A stretch of 44,455 bases of DNA from an uncultured Anaerobutyricum sp. Its GTDB lineage: Bacteria > Bacillota > Clostridia > Lachnospirales > Lachnospiraceae. Below the pieces are notes generated by a model. It ran no database searches. It saw only the letters and a program-made list of their open reading frames with translations, and was not told the origin of the DNA. The DNA lies in contig NZ_CAKRCF010000026.1 in the NCBI RefSeq assembly GCF_934307085.1, positions 1 through 44,455 of the forward strand. The letters run 5' to 3'. Below, in pieces: positions 32,576 to 42,097 of this stretch. The number at the start of each line of letters is the position of its first letter. Position 1 is the stretch's first letter. Both the position numbers and the translations under genes were made by a program.

Positions 32576-34330
32576 ATGGGCGAGAAAAAGAGAGTACGGA
32601 TGCTGCTTCGTGTAAGTTCTAATCAACAGTTAGAGGAAGATGGAGATTTAGGTATCCAGAGACAGTTGGTAAAAGAATTTATCGCACAACATGAGGAGTG
32701 GCATCTGGATTCAAAGGAATACTTTGAGGGAAGTAATAGTGGATACAGTAATGCTGTAGAGAACCGTGATATTTTACAGCAGGCATTACGAGATGCTCAA
32801 AGAAACGAATATGATATTCTGGCAGTCTATAAGGATGACCGAATCGGTAGAAGAATGTGGGAGATTGGTGCATATGTTATGCAGCTTAAAAGCTATGGTG
32901 TGGATATATATACGGTAAAAGACGGCTGTATCTCACCAGAGAGTGATGACATTATGGGGCAGATGATGTTAGCTCTGCGTTATGGCAATGCACAAAAGAG
33001 CAGTTCTGATACGGGAATGCGTGTCAAAGATACGGCACAAAAGCTAGTACAGCAGGGGAAGTTTGTCGGGGGGAAGGCTCCGTATGGATATAAATTGGAG
33101 CTGTCTGGAGAAATCAGTAAGCATGGCAGAGCATTACACCATCTTGTGATTATTCCCGAAAGGGCAAAGGCAGTAAAACATATATACGAGCTTTCTCTTG
33201 ATAAAGAGTATGGTTCTTCAAAGATTGCCAGAGAACTGAATCTGGATGAGGAATATAAAGAACTTGCTCCATCTGAGGTATGGAGAGGTGGAACGGTAAC
33301 CAGCATTTTAACGAATCCGATTTATGCAGGTTATACAGCTTATAAACGTAGAGAAAAGAAAGAAAACGGAAAAAGTAAGCGGTTAGATAGTTCTGAATGG
33401 ATTCTCTCGGAAGAACCAAATCCAGAGATACAGATTATTAGTCCTGATGACTGGAATCTGGTTCAGATAAAAAGAAAGCAGAGAGGGATGAAGTATCGTA
33501 CCGCTCCGCAGAATAAAGGTGTAAAGGTTATCGCAAGAAATGAGGGGATGCTTCCCCTCATTGATGTTATTTACTGTGGATACTGTGGCTGCAAATGTAC
33601 AAATGGAAGTAGATATAACTATTGGACAATTAAAGATACGGGAGAAAGGAGGGCGAGCAGACAGGCAATATATAAGTGCCAGGATGCATGGCAGGGAGTT
33701 CCACATTACAAAGTCTATCAATTTAAAGCAGAAAGAATTGAAAAGATTGTGTTTCAGGCGATTGCCGAGTACATAGATAAGCTTCAGGAAAACGAGGATA
33801 TTTTCGAGCAGATTTCCGAGAATGGGCGAAAGGCAAAAAAGGAGAAAGCGAAAGAACTTTCAAGAGAACAGGAAAGACTCAAGCATATCCAGCAAAAGAT
33901 TTCTGTCATGGAAGATAAGATTCCAGAAGCGATGCTTGGAGAGTATCCTGTACCTGTAGATAAGCTGGTAGAACTGATTGAAAAGCAGAAGCAGGAAAAG
34001 GAACAGCAGGAAAAAGTGATTGCAGAGAAACAAAAGGAACTTGACGGAGCGGATGTCTCTTTTAATGAGTGGGATAGTCTGCGTATGCAGATTCCAACAT
34101 GGAAGGATGTATTTCTGAATGCTGATAATCCAACAAAACGTGTTCTTGTGAATAAGCTTATTGAAAAAATATCTGTAAAAGAGGATGAAGTTGTGATAAG
34201 ATTTAAGATAAATATAAACGAGATACGGTCAAAAGCTTTAAAGAAATCCGAAAGTATAGTGCCAGAGAATAAGCTGGAAGATAAGTCAGTTATCTTAGAT
34301 AGTCTCAAGATTTATCCAAACCCCGAATGA
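32576..34330 (+). CDS. Large serine recombinase (integrase of the element)
   Basis: 584 residues. The N-terminal catalytic domain has LLRVSSNQQ with nucleophile Ser14, then the conserved YKDDRIGRRMWE and LRYGNAQKSSS. The recombinase domain (about 160-300) contains GKFVGGKAPYGYKL and NPIYAGYTAYKR. A zinc-ribbon with CGYCGCKC (about 333-340) follows, then a coiled coil (about 395-500) and a C-terminal tail. This is the TndX/TnpX-type layout. Such enzymes insert and excise mobile elements without needing homology. The gene ends 3 nt before a headless host gene, which marks the element's right end. Confidence 0.92.
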   Translation: MGEKKRVRMLLRVSSNQQLEEDGDLGIQRQLVKEFIAQHEEWHLDSKEYFEGSNSGYSNAVENRDILQQALRDAQRNEYDILAVYKDDRIGRRMWEIGAYVMQLKSYGVDIYTVKDGCISPESDDIMGQMMLALRYGNAQKSSSDTGMRVKDTAQKLVQQGKFVGGKAPYGYKLELSGEISKHGRALHHLVIIPERAKAVKHIYELSLDKEYGSSKIARELNLDEEYKELAPSEVWRGGTVTSILTNPIYAGYTAYKRREKKENGKSKRLDSSEWILSEEPNPEIQIISPDDWNLVQIKRKQRGMKYRTAPQNKGVKVIARNEGMLPLIDVIYCGYCGCKCTNGSRYNYWTIKDTGERRASRQAIYKCQDAWQGVPHYKVYQFKAERIEKIVFQAIAEYIDKLQENEDIFEQISENGRKAKKEKAKELSREQERLKHIQQKISVMEDKIPEAMLGEYPVPVDKLVELIEKQKQEKEQQEKVIAEKQKELDGADVSFNEWDSLRMQIPTWKDVFLNADNPTKRVLVNKLIEKISVKEDEVVIRFKININEIRSKALKKSESIVPENKLEDKSVILDSLKIYPNPE

Positions 34331-34345
34331 ACGATGGTTTCGACG
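34318..34345. other. Approximate right attachment site (attR)
   Basis: The junction between the recombinase gene and the split host gene lies between the recombinase stop codon (34328-34330) and the first recognisable host codons (about 34346). No left copy is in the window, so the core sequence cannot be defined. Confidence 0.5.
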
Positions 34346-34930
34346 TACAGAGGCAAAGGCAAAGACTTCACTATCACATCATCCACTGCCTTTGACCAAA
34401 AATGGATTAACGGCAAAAATACCTATGACTCCATCAGCAACGTAGTAGATGAAATCTTTAATTCCTACCTCTCAAGACCAGAAGTGACGCAGCCAATCCT
34501 TACGCAGTACTGTGATGGCAAGCGGGTGAACTGTCCGGAGTTTATGAGCCAGTGGGGTTCAAAGGCATTAGGGGATGACGGACTTTCGGCAATTGAGATT
34601 TTAAGATACTATTATGGGGATGATATGTATATCAATGAGGCAGAGACAATTTCAGGGATTCCGGCATCGTATCCGGGGTATGAACTGACGAATGGCACGT
34701 CGGGACAAAAAGTGCGACAAATGCAGGAACAGCTTAATGTAATTGCAGGGGACTATCCGTTAATCCCTAAAATTAGGGTGGATGGCATTTATGGGCCGGA
34801 AACGGAAAAATCTGTAAGGGTTTTTCAGAAGATTTTTCATCTGCCGGAGACGGGAGTTGTGGACTTTGCAACGTGGTACAAAATCAGTCAGATTTATGTT
34901 GCGGTGAGCCGAATTGCGGAGCTGACATAA
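34334..34930 (+). pseudogene. 3' part of a peptidoglycan-binding-domain host gene
   Basis: The frame gives 198 residues from 34334, starting YRGKGKDFTITSSTAFDQKW after the first four. It has the middle domain (EILRYYYGDD) and a C-terminal PG_binding_1 domain (about 115-185): QKVRQMQEQLNVIAGDY, VDGIYGPETEKSVRVFQK, TGVVDFATWY. As I recall this Lachnospiraceae family, the normal protein has a further N-terminal part of some 200 residues. Here the sequence instead begins right after the recombinase stop, so the gene was split by integration of the mobile element. The missing 5' part should lie before position 1. Confidence 0.75.
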
Positions 34931-35040
34931 TTTCTTGCTGGCAGAAAAATAGTTATCGGAATTATGCACAAAGCAGTATGGGAATAAGGGGGCAAATAGG
35001 CGGCGAAAGATAGAAATTACAGTTTTTCGCCGTTCCTCCC

Positions 35041-35069
35041 TTGTAATTACATTCGATATATGCTAGAAT
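35041..35069 (+). promoter_or_regulatory. Promoter of the carA leader
   Basis: -35 TTGTAA (35041-35046), 17-bp spacer, extended -10 TGCTAGAAT (35061-35069). Transcription would start near 35076, about 235 nt before carA. Confidence 0.65.
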
Positions 35070-35075
35070 TTGTAC

Positions 35076-35211
35076 AATTTAAGTATTTATGCAAAGAGCG
35101 GCAACGTAGATGTCAGTTTTTTTCGCAAGTCTGAAAAGACACGTTCCCGGCCGATTTGTTTGATAAGCATAGTTTTCGCACAATGAGCCGGGGGAACCCG
35201 TCTTTTTTTTT
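35076..35211 (+). ncRNA. Leader RNA or small RNA ending in a terminator
   Basis: The transcript from the promoter at 35041 would be about 135 nt long and end at the hairpin 35137-35211, unless it reads through into carA. I found no T-box sequence (GGGTGGNACCGCG) and no clear PyrR-binding motif. It may be an attenuator leader of an unrecognised type. Confidence 0.4.
35137..35211 (+). terminator. Terminator in the carA leader
   Basis: AGAC...GTTCCC...GGC (35137-35151) pairs with GCC...GGGAAC...GTCT (35187-35203), with an internal loop and a 2-nt bulge, followed by a run of nine T. This is a strong terminator located about 100 nt before the carA start. Confidence 0.8.
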
Positions 35212-35310
35212 GCAAAGAACTGTAATTAGGAGTGGCTTACTCTAGTGCCGTTTTTGCATTTTCCTTAATATGCAGTTGCAAATGATTGAATATAGAAAGG
35301 AACGTGAATC

Positions 35311-36390
35311 ATGAAGGCATTTCTAATCTTAGAAGACGGAACTGTGCTGACCGGCGAAAGCTTTGGAGCAGCCAGAGAGGTAATCAGCGAGGTAGTTTTT
35401 AACACTTCCATGACAGGATATCTGGAGATTTTGACAGACCCATCCTACGCAGGGCAGTCCGTTGTTATGACTTACCCATTAATTGGTAACTACGGAATCT
35501 GTATGGAAGACATGGAGTCTGTTCATCCATGGCCAAAGGCTCTTATTGTAAGAGAGTGTGCAAAACTGGCAAGCAACTTCCGTAATGAGATGACATTAGA
35601 TGAATTCTTAAAGAAATATGATGTTCCGGGAATCTCAGGAATTGATACCAGACATTTGACACGTATCTTAAGAGAGTACGGTGTTATGAACGGAATGATT
35701 ACAACAAGAGAAGATTTTGACTTAGACGAAGTAGTAAAGCAGTTAAAAGAATACAGAGTACAGGGGGTTGTGCGTGAAGTTAGCTGCAAGGAAAAGAGAG
35801 TGCTTCCGGGAGATGGTTTAAAAGTTGCCCTCATGGATTTTGGAGCAAAGAAGAATATTGAGAAGTCATTAAATAAGCGTGGATGTGAAGTTACGGTATA
35901 TCCGGCATATACAAAAGCTGAGGAGATTATCGCAGCAAAACCAGATGGAATTATGCTTTCTAATGGCCCTGGAGACCCAAAGGAATGTGTAGAGATTATC
36001 GAAGAACTTAAGAAGTTATTTGCTACGAATATTCCAATCTTTGGTATTTGTCTTGGACATCAGCTTATGGCACTTGCGAATGGAGCAGATACAAAGAAGA
36101 TGAAATACGGACATCGTGGAGCAAATCATCCAGTAAAAGACTTAAAGACAGGAAAGGTTTACATTTCCTCGCAGAACCACGGATACATGGTAATGGAAGA
36201 TTCTCTGAACAGAGATATTGCAGAAGTAAGTTTCATTAATGTAAATGATGGTACATTAGAGGGAGTTCATTATCTTGGAAAGAATGTTATGACAGTACAG
36301 TTCCATCCGGAAGCCTGCCCTGGACCAAACGATTCCGAGTTTTTATTTGAAGAGTTTATCAATATGATGGAGGTTGCAAAAGATGCCTAA
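35311..36390 (+). CDS. carA: Carbamoyl-phosphate synthase small (glutaminase) subunit
   Basis: 359 residues, AGAAAGGAACGTGAATC before ATG 35311. The N-terminal domain starts MKAFLILEDGTVLTGESFGA. The class I amidotransferase domain has the catalytic Cys in FGICLGHQLMAL (about residue 247) and His-Glu near VQFHPEACPG. It hydrolyses glutamine and channels ammonia to CarB. Length is normal. It overlaps carB by 8 nt. The 235-nt leader upstream with a terminator suggests transcript attenuation by pyrimidine or arginine supply. Confidence 0.97.
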   Translation: MKAFLILEDGTVLTGESFGAAREVISEVVFNTSMTGYLEILTDPSYAGQSVVMTYPLIGNYGICMEDMESVHPWPKALIVRECAKLASNFRNEMTLDEFLKKYDVPGISGIDTRHLTRILREYGVMNGMITTREDFDLDEVVKQLKEYRVQGVVREVSCKEKRVLPGDGLKVALMDFGAKKNIEKSLNKRGCEVTVYPAYTKAEEIIAAKPDGIMLSNGPGDPKECVEIIEELKKLFATNIPIFGICLGHQLMALANGADTKKMKYGHRGANHPVKDLKTGKVYISSQNHGYMVMEDSLNRDIAEVSFINVNDGTLEGVHYLGKNVMTVQFHPEACPGPNDSEFLFEEFINMMEVAKDA

Positions 36391-39300
36391 GAATACCAGT
36401 ATTAAAAAAGTCCTTGTAATTGGTTCCGGTCCTATCGTTATCGGACAGGCTGCAGAGTTTGACTATGCGGGAACACAGGCATGTCGTTCCTTAAAAGAGG
36501 AAGGAATTCATGTTGTCCTTGTTAACTCTAACCCTGCAACAATCATGACAGATAAAGATATTGCAGATGAAGTATATATTGAGCCATTAACACCAGAGGT
36601 TATCAAGAAGCTTATCTTGAAAGTTTCTCCAGACAGTCTTCTCCCAACATTAGGCGGACAGGCAGCGTTAAATATCGCCATGGAATTAGATGAGTGTGGT
36701 TTCTTAAAAGAGCATAAGGTAAAGCTTATCGGTACAACTGGTAAGACAATCCGTAAGGCAGAAGACAGAGAAGAATTCAAAGAAACAATGGAGAAAATCG
36801 GTGAGCCAATCGCACCAAGCCAGATTGTTACGAATGTAGAAGATGGCCTGGAATATGCGCAGAAGATTGGATATCCGGTTGTTCTTCGTCCTGCATATAC
36901 GCTTGGAGGAAGCGGCGGCGGAATCGCAGATAATGAAGAAGAATTTGTAGAGATTATCCAGAACGGTCTTCGTTTAAGCCGTGTAGGCCAGGTATTAGTA
37001 GAGAAGTCTATCGCAGGCTGGAAAGAAATCGAGTACGAAGTAATGCGTGACGGAAACGGAACATGTATTACAGTATGTAACATGGAGAACCTTGACCCGG
37101 TTGGTGTTCATACTGGTGACAGTATTGTAGTTGCTCCTTCTCAGACATTAGGAGATAAAGAGTACCAGATGCTCCGTAACTCCGCATTAAATATCATCGA
37201 TGAACTTGGTGTAGAAGGTGGATGTAACGTACAGTTCGCCTTAAATCCAGATACATTTGATTACTGTGTCATCGAGGTTAACCCTCGTGTAAGCCGTTCT
37301 TCCGCATTAGCTTCTAAGGCAACTGGCTACCCAATCGCCAAAGTTACTGCAAAGATTGCGCTCGGTTATCACTTAGATGAGATCAAGAACGCCGTAACAG
37401 GTAAGACATTTGCAAGTTTTGAGCCAGCACTTGACTACTGTGTAGTAAAGGTTCCAAGACTTCCATTTGATAAATTCATTTCCGCATCCCGTCATCTGAC
37501 AACACAGATGAAGGCAACTGGAGAGGTAATGAGCATCTGCACGAACTTTGAAGGTGGTCTTATGAAGGCTCTGCGTTCCTTAGAGCAGCATGTAGACAGC
37601 CTGATGCATGGTGATTTTGATAAGTTAAGCGACAAAGAATTAGAAGAACATCTTCATATTGTAGATGACCTTCGTATTTACTGCATCGCAGAGGCACTTC
37701 GTCGTAAAGTGGACCCACAGAAGATTCATGACATCACAAAGATTGATTTATGGTTCATCGATAAGTTAAATAATATCGTTGAGATGGAAGCAAAACTTAA
37801 GAACGCAGAAGAATTAGACCGTGATCTTTTACTGAAGGCAAAAGAAATGGAATTCCCTGATAAAGTGATTGGAGAACTCATCGGTCAGAACGAGGAGTAT
37901 GTAAAGAACTTAAGAAGACAGATGGATATTGTTCCTGCATACAAAGTCGTTGATACTTGTGCGGCTGAGTTTGCAGCAGAAACTCCATACTACTATTCTT
38001 GCTTCGGAAGTTTTAATGAAGTAGAACAGACTACCGGAAAGAAGAAAATTATGGTACTTGGTTCTGGTCCAATCCGTATCGGACAGGGTATCGAGTTTGA
38101 CTACTGTTCCGTACACAGTGTATGGGCATTTAAAGAAATGGGTTATGAAACAATCATCGTAAACAATAACCCAGAGACAGTAAGTACTGACTTTGATATC
38201 GCAGATAAGCTTTACTTCGAGCCTTTAACAGAGGAAGATGTAGAACATATCGTAGAATTAGAAAAACCAGACGGAGCAGTTGTACAGTTCGGTGGACAGA
38301 CAGCAATCAAGTTAACAGAGAAGTTAAATAAGATTGGTGTTCCAATTCTTGGTACAAGTGCTGAAAATGTAGATGCAGCCGAAGATAGAGAACTTTTTGA
38401 TGAGATTCTTGAGCAGTGCTGTATCCCAAGACCAAAGGGAGGTACTGTATTTACAAAAGAAGAGGCAATCAAGACAGCCAACGAAATTGGTTATCCGGTA
38501 TTAATCCGTCCTTCTTACGTACTTGGTGGACAGGGTATGCAGATTGCCATTTCTGATGAAGATATTTCTGAATTTATGGATGTTATCCAGAGATATGCAC
38601 AGGAACATCCAATCCTTATTGATAAATACCTGATGGGTGTTGAGGTAGAGGTTGATGCCGTATGCGATGGCGAAGAAATCGTTATCCCAGGTATCATGCA
38701 GCATGTAGAGAGAGCCGGAATTCATTCTGGAGACAGTATCTCCGTATATCCTGCAAGAGACCTTTCTCCTAAGATTAAAAAGGTTATCGGACATTATACA
38801 AAGTTACTGGCAAAGGCTTTACATGTTATCGGTCTTATTAATATCCAGTTCATTGTATATCAGGATGAAGTATATGTAATCGAGGTTAACCCTCGTTCTT
38901 CAAGAACCGTTCCTTATATTAGTAAGGTAACCGGTATTCCTATCGTTGACCTTGCAACAAAGGTTATGACAGGAAAGAAGTTAAAAGACTTAGGTTATGA
39001 GCCAGGTCTTCAGCCAGAATCACCATACTGGGCAATTAAGATGCCAGTATTCTCCTTCGAGAAGATTCGTGGCGCAGATATCAGCCTTGGACCAGAAATG
39101 AAGTCCACAGGTGAGTGTCTCGGTATTTCCAAGAACTTTGAGGAAGCATTATTTAAAGCTTTCTTAGGTTCTGGTGTTGATTTACCAAAACATAAGAAGA
39201 TGATCATGACAGTAAAAGACTCTGATAAATTAGATGCAGTAGAGGTTGGAAAGAGATTTGCAGCACTTGGCTACGAAATCTATGCAACAAGAAATACCTG

Positions 39301-39616
39301 CAAGACATTAAAGGAAAGTGGTGTCCCTGCAAAGAGAGTAAATAAGATTGAGGAATCACATCCAAATCTTCTTGACTTAATCTTAGGACATCAGATCGAC
39401 CTTATTATTGATACTCCTTCACAGGGTATTGAAAAGAGCAAAGATGGTTTCGTAATCCGTCGTCATGCAGTAGAGACAGGTGTAAACTGCCTGACTTCTA
39501 TTGATACAGCCAACGCTTTACTTACCAGTTTAGAGTCTTCCTGCCGAGAAGATTTATCTTTAGTAGATATCGCAGAAATCGATAAAGAAATCGAGAGCAA
39601 GATTAACGAGGCATAA
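36383..39616 (+). CDS. carB: Carbamoyl-phosphate synthase large subunit
   Basis: 1077 residues from ATG 36383, 9 nt after GGAGG; an earlier in-frame TTG at 36374 abuts that site. It shows two duplicated ATP-grasp halves, each starting with a VLVIGSGPIVIGQ-like motif (first at about 11, second at KIMVLGSGPIRIGQ near 556) and each with GGSGGG/GGQGMQ loops, then an MGS-like C-terminal domain (about 940-1077). It makes carbamoyl phosphate from bicarbonate, ammonia and two ATP for arginine and pyrimidine synthesis. Full length and intact. A hairpin terminator follows. Confidence 0.97.
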   Translation: MPKNTSIKKVLVIGSGPIVIGQAAEFDYAGTQACRSLKEEGIHVVLVNSNPATIMTDKDIADEVYIEPLTPEVIKKLILKVSPDSLLPTLGGQAALNIAMELDECGFLKEHKVKLIGTTGKTIRKAEDREEFKETMEKIGEPIAPSQIVTNVEDGLEYAQKIGYPVVLRPAYTLGGSGGGIADNEEEFVEIIQNGLRLSRVGQVLVEKSIAGWKEIEYEVMRDGNGTCITVCNMENLDPVGVHTGDSIVVAPSQTLGDKEYQMLRNSALNIIDELGVEGGCNVQFALNPDTFDYCVIEVNPRVSRSSALASKATGYPIAKVTAKIALGYHLDEIKNAVTGKTFASFEPALDYCVVKVPRLPFDKFISASRHLTTQMKATGEVMSICTNFEGGLMKALRSLEQHVDSLMHGDFDKLSDKELEEHLHIVDDLRIYCIAEALRRKVDPQKIHDITKIDLWFIDKLNNIVEMEAKLKNAEELDRDLLLKAKEMEFPDKVIGELIGQNEEYVKNLRRQMDIVPAYKVVDTCAAEFAAETPYYYSCFGSFNEVEQTTGKKKIMVLGSGPIRIGQGIEFDYCSVHSVWAFKEMGYETIIVNNNPETVSTDFDIADKLYFEPLTEEDVEHIVELEKPDGAVVQFGGQTAIKLTEKLNKIGVPILGTSAENVDAAEDRELFDEILEQCCIPRPKGGTVFTKEEAIKTANEIGYPVLIRPSYVLGGQGMQIAISDEDISEFMDVIQRYAQEHPILIDKYLMGVEVEVDAVCDGEEIVIPGIMQHVERAGIHSGDSISVYPARDLSPKIKKVIGHYTKLLAKALHVIGLINIQFIVYQDEVYVIEVNPRSSRTVPYISKVTGIPIVDLATKVMTGKKLKDLGYEPGLQPESPYWAIKMPVFSFEKIRGADISLGPEMKSTGECLGISKNFEEALFKAFLGSGVDLPKHKKMIMTVKDSDKLDAVEVGKRFAALGYEIYATRNTCKTLKESGVPAKRVNKIEESHPNLLDLILGHQIDLIIDTPSQGIEKSKDGFVIRRHAVETGVNCLTSIDTANALLTSLESSCREDLSLVDIAEIDKEIESKINEA

Positions 39617-39635
39617 AGAGGGCGAGAGTCCTGGA

Positions 39636-39668
39636 GCTTGTTTGAAAATATTTTTTCAAACAGGCTTT
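39636..39668 (+). terminator. Terminator after carB
   Basis: GCTTGTTTGAAAA (39636-39648) pairs with TTTTCAAACAGGC (39653-39665) with one G-U pair and a 4-nt loop, followed by TTT. It separates carAB from glnA. Confidence 0.65.
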
Positions 39669-39759
39669 AATATAAATAATGTACTCTTGGAGTTTTTTTG
39701 CATTCGCTTTTGTAGCAAAAAGATTTTGGGAATACATAACAGTGAGTGGGAGGATACCA

Positions 39760-41091
39760 ATGGGAAATTATACAAAGCAGGATATTATTCAGCTTGTGGA
39801 AGAAAAGGATGTACAGTTTATAAGACTCCAGTTTACTGATGTATCTGGAACTTTAAAGAATGTGGCAATCACAGCCAGTCAGCTTGAGAAAGCATTAGAC
39901 AATAAATGTATGTTTGACGGTTCATCTATTGAGGGGTTCGTTCGTATTGAAGAATCAGATATGTACTTATATCCAGACCTTAATACATTTGAGATTCTTC
40001 CGTGGCGTCCACAGCATGGCAAGGTTGCCCGTTTTATGTGTGATGTATATCGACCAGAGGGCGTACCTTTCGAGGGAGACAGCCGTTATGTGCTGAAAAA
40101 TGTATTAAAAAAAGCGGCAAAGATGGGATATACTTTTGATGTGGGACCGGAATGTGAATTCTTCCTTTTCCATACGGATGATAATGGACAGCCAACAAAT
40201 ATCACACATGAAAAGGCAAGCTATTTTGATGTCACTCCATTAGATTTAGGAGAGAATGCACGAAGAGATATTGTCCTTACTTTAGAGAGCATGGGATTTG
40301 AAATCGAAGCTTCCCATCATGAAGTTGCTCCGGCACAGCATGAAATCGATTTTAAGTATGACAATGCATTAGTAACCGCAGATAATATCATGACATTTAA
40401 GATGGTCGTAAAGACGATTGCAAAAAGACATGGATTATATGCGACCTTTATGCCAAAGCCGATTACCGATGTAGACGGTTCCGGAATGCATATCAATATG
40501 TCCCTTGAAAAAGATGGCAAAAATATTTTCTTTGATAAGAGTGATCCGATGGGACTAAGCAAAGAATGTTATCATTTCATTGCAGGTCTTATTAAGCATG
40601 CTAAAGGAATGTCCTGCATTTGTAATCCTCTTGTGAACTCCTACAAAAGACTGGTTCCTGGTTATGAAGCACCAGTAGCAATCTGCTGGTCATCCATTAA
40701 CCGAAGCCCATTAATCCGTATTCCGGCATCAAGAGGAGCAGGGACAAGAATTGAATTCAGAAGTCCTGACCCGGCGGCAAACCCATACCTTGTTATGGCA
40801 CTTTGTCTTGCAGCAGGTCTTGACGGAATTGAGAATGAATTAGAAGCACCAGAACCAATTGGCAAAAATATGTATTTACTTACAGAAGAACAGATTGCTG
40901 ACATGAATATTGATGTTCTTCCGGCAACACTTGGAGAAGCCTGTGATGCTTTTGAAGAAGATAAATATATTCAGGAAATTTTAGGAGAGCATATCAGTAA
41001 AAAATATTTGGAAGCAAAGAGAAAAGAATGGCATGAATATTGCAGACAGGTTTCTGATTGGGAAACAGAAGCATATCTTTATAAATACTAA
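39760..41091 (+). CDS. glnA: Glutamine synthetase, type I
   Basis: 443 residues from ATG 39760, with GGGAGGA upstream; a longer frame from 39679 lacks one. It shows FDGSSIEGF, the NxxxHxxPxQHEIDF-type motif ([17 protein letters not shown]), [30 protein letters not shown] and the RIEFRSPDP flap region. These are the standard GSI motifs for metal, ATP and glutamate binding. The length fits the GSI-alpha form of Bacillota, usually controlled by feedback rather than adenylylation. The ANTAR regulator gene just downstream suggests nitrogen-linked regulation. Confidence 0.96.
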   Translation: MGNYTKQDIIQLVEEKDVQFIRLQFTDVSGTLKNVAITASQLEKALDNKCMFDGSSIEGFVRIEESDMYLYPDLNTFEILPWRPQHGKVARFMCDVYRPEGVPFEGDSRYVLKNVLKKAAKMGYTFDVGPECEFFLFHTDDNGQPTNITHEKASYFDVTPLDLGENARRDIVLTLESMGFEIEASHHEVAPAQHEIDFKYDNALVTADNIMTFKMVVKTIAKRHGLYATFMPKPITDVDGSGMHINMSLEKDGKNIFFDKSDPMGLSKECYHFIAGLIKHAKGMSCICNPLVNSYKRLVPGYEAPVAICWSSINRSPLIRIPASRGAGTRIEFRSPDPAANPYLVMALCLAAGLDGIENELEAPEPIGKNMYLLTEEQIADMNIDVLPATLGEACDAFEEDKYIQEILGEHISKKYLEAKRKEWHEYCRQVSDWETEAYLYKY

Positions 41092-41158
41092 CAGCTCAGT
41101 TGCCTAAAATATCGACTGTAGATTGAAAAACTGGAATCCTTATGAGGGTGAGTGGAAA

Positions 41159-41701
41159 GTGTTGAATATTGTTGTTGTGTTTCCGAAAAAGGAAATTGTA
41201 CTAAAAATGAAAAATGTTCTAATAAAGAATGGCTTTGATGTGTCAGCTGTTTGTGTTACCGGAGCACAGGCGATTCAGGCAGTAGAAAGACTAGAAGCGG
41301 GTGTTGTTGTCTGCGGCATCCGCTTTGCAGATATGATATATGATGAATTAAAAGATTGTCTTCCAGATACATTTGAGATGGTTGTCATCGCCAGCAATGC
41401 CCAGTGGCAGGAATATGGGGATGACGATGTCATTTATCTGCCATTGCCGTTAAAAGCATATGATCTGGTAGATACAGTATCTGATTTGCTGACAGATATA
41501 CATAGAAGGCTGAAAAGGGAAAAAGAAAAGCCAGGTAAGAGGTCATCTGTCGAACAGGGAGTCATTAACCAGGCAAAGTCTTTATTAATGGAGAAAAATG
41601 GGATGACAGAGGAAGATGCACACCGTTACCTACAGAAAAGAAGTATGGATAATGGAACAAATATGGTAGAAACAGCATATATGGTTTTGCAGGTTTTTTA
41701 A
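41159..41701 (+). CDS. ANTAR-domain regulator with degenerate receiver
   Basis: The start is uncertain: GTG 41159 (or TTG 41162) is favoured because GAGGG lies about 10 nt upstream; the frame extends back to TTG 41123 without a good site. Residues of the N-terminal half resemble a response-regulator receiver but the usual Asp-Asp pair reads FP and the phosphoacceptor region reads VVVCGIRFAD, so phosphorylation is unlikely. The C-terminal half (about 120-180) is an ANTAR RNA-binding domain: EQGVINQAKSLLMEKNGMTE and AHRYLQKRSMDN. ANTAR proteins prevent transcription termination at two-hairpin RNA targets, often of nitrogen genes. It lies 67 nt after glnA. Confidence 0.8.
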   Translation: MLNIVVVFPKKEIVLKMKNVLIKNGFDVSAVCVTGAQAIQAVERLEAGVVVCGIRFADMIYDELKDCLPDTFEMVVIASNAQWQEYGDDDVIYLPLPLKAYDLVDTVSDLLTDIHRRLKREKEKPGKRSSVEQGVINQAKSLLMEKNGMTEEDAHRYLQKRSMDNGTNMVETAYMVLQVF

Positions 41702-41766
41702 TTCAGTATTCTTTAAGATTATATAGAATGAAAGTAGCCTTTTGCGGACAAATTTTGAGTAATTAC

Positions 41767-41941
41767 TTGATTTTGTGTGCATTTTACAAGTCATTTATGA
41801 AATGATTGTTTGATTTCGTGTATATTTTATAGGTTGTTTTTGAAATAAACACTTAGTTTCGTATGTATTTTAATAAGTTACTTCTGATGATGGCTGTTTG
41901 GCTTTTAGTGGATTTTGCAAGCCATTTCTCAATCAATATTT
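41767..41941. repeat. Degenerate tandem repeat, four units of about 44 bp
   Basis: Units begin at 41767 (TTGATTTTGTGTGCATTTTA), 41810 (TTGATTTCGTGTATATTTTA), 41853 (TTAGTTTCGTATGTATTTTA) and 41898 (TTGGCTTTTAGTGGATTTTG). The first three are clearly related over about 25 bp and share spacing; the fourth is weaker. Partial matches before and after suggest the array was longer. Confidence 0.6.
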
Positions 41942-42032
41942 AATTTTATAAGTAAAATGAGTTTTGAAGATAAGTTTTTACATATTAATTCTAAAAAATC
42001 ATAAGAAATTTATTAAAAAATGAGGATAGCTC

Positions 42033-42061
42033 TTGTTAAATGGCAGAGATTATCGTATATT
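42033..42061 (+). promoter_or_regulatory. Promoter of dapF
   Basis: -35 TTGTTA (42033-42038), 17-bp spacer, -10 TATATT (42056-42061). The start of transcription would be near 42068, 30 nt before the dapF ATG. Confidence 0.6.
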
Positions 42062-42097
42062 TTAAGTTGCTATATATGCAAAAGAAGGGAGCAGCCT

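Larger units (their letters stand above)
34931..35310. other. Intergenic region before carA
   Basis: It holds a promoter (35041-35069), a leader ending in a strong terminator (35137-35211) and the carA ribosome binding site. No gene is seen. Confidence 0.6.
41702..42097. other. AT-rich intergenic region with tandem repeat and promoter
   Basis: This stretch between the ANTAR gene and dapF holds a degenerate 43-44 bp tandem repeat (41767-41941) and the dapF promoter (42033-42061). No gene is seen. A longer in-frame start for dapF at 42020 lacks a ribosome binding site. Confidence 0.6.

Noticed and set aside
33784..34308. Minus-strand 174-aa Ser/Phe-rich frame
   Set aside because: Antisense of the recombinase coiled coil.
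35100..35215. T-box or PyrR leader before carA
   Set aside because: No T-box consensus and no PyrR-binding loop could be identified, so only a generic leader is called.
36508..37083. Minus-strand 191-aa frame
   Set aside because: Antisense of carB; no ribosome binding site or domain.
42020..42097. Upstream extension of dapF
   Set aside because: It overlaps the promoter at 42033-42061 and has no ribosome binding site; the family starts at MKFTKMHG.
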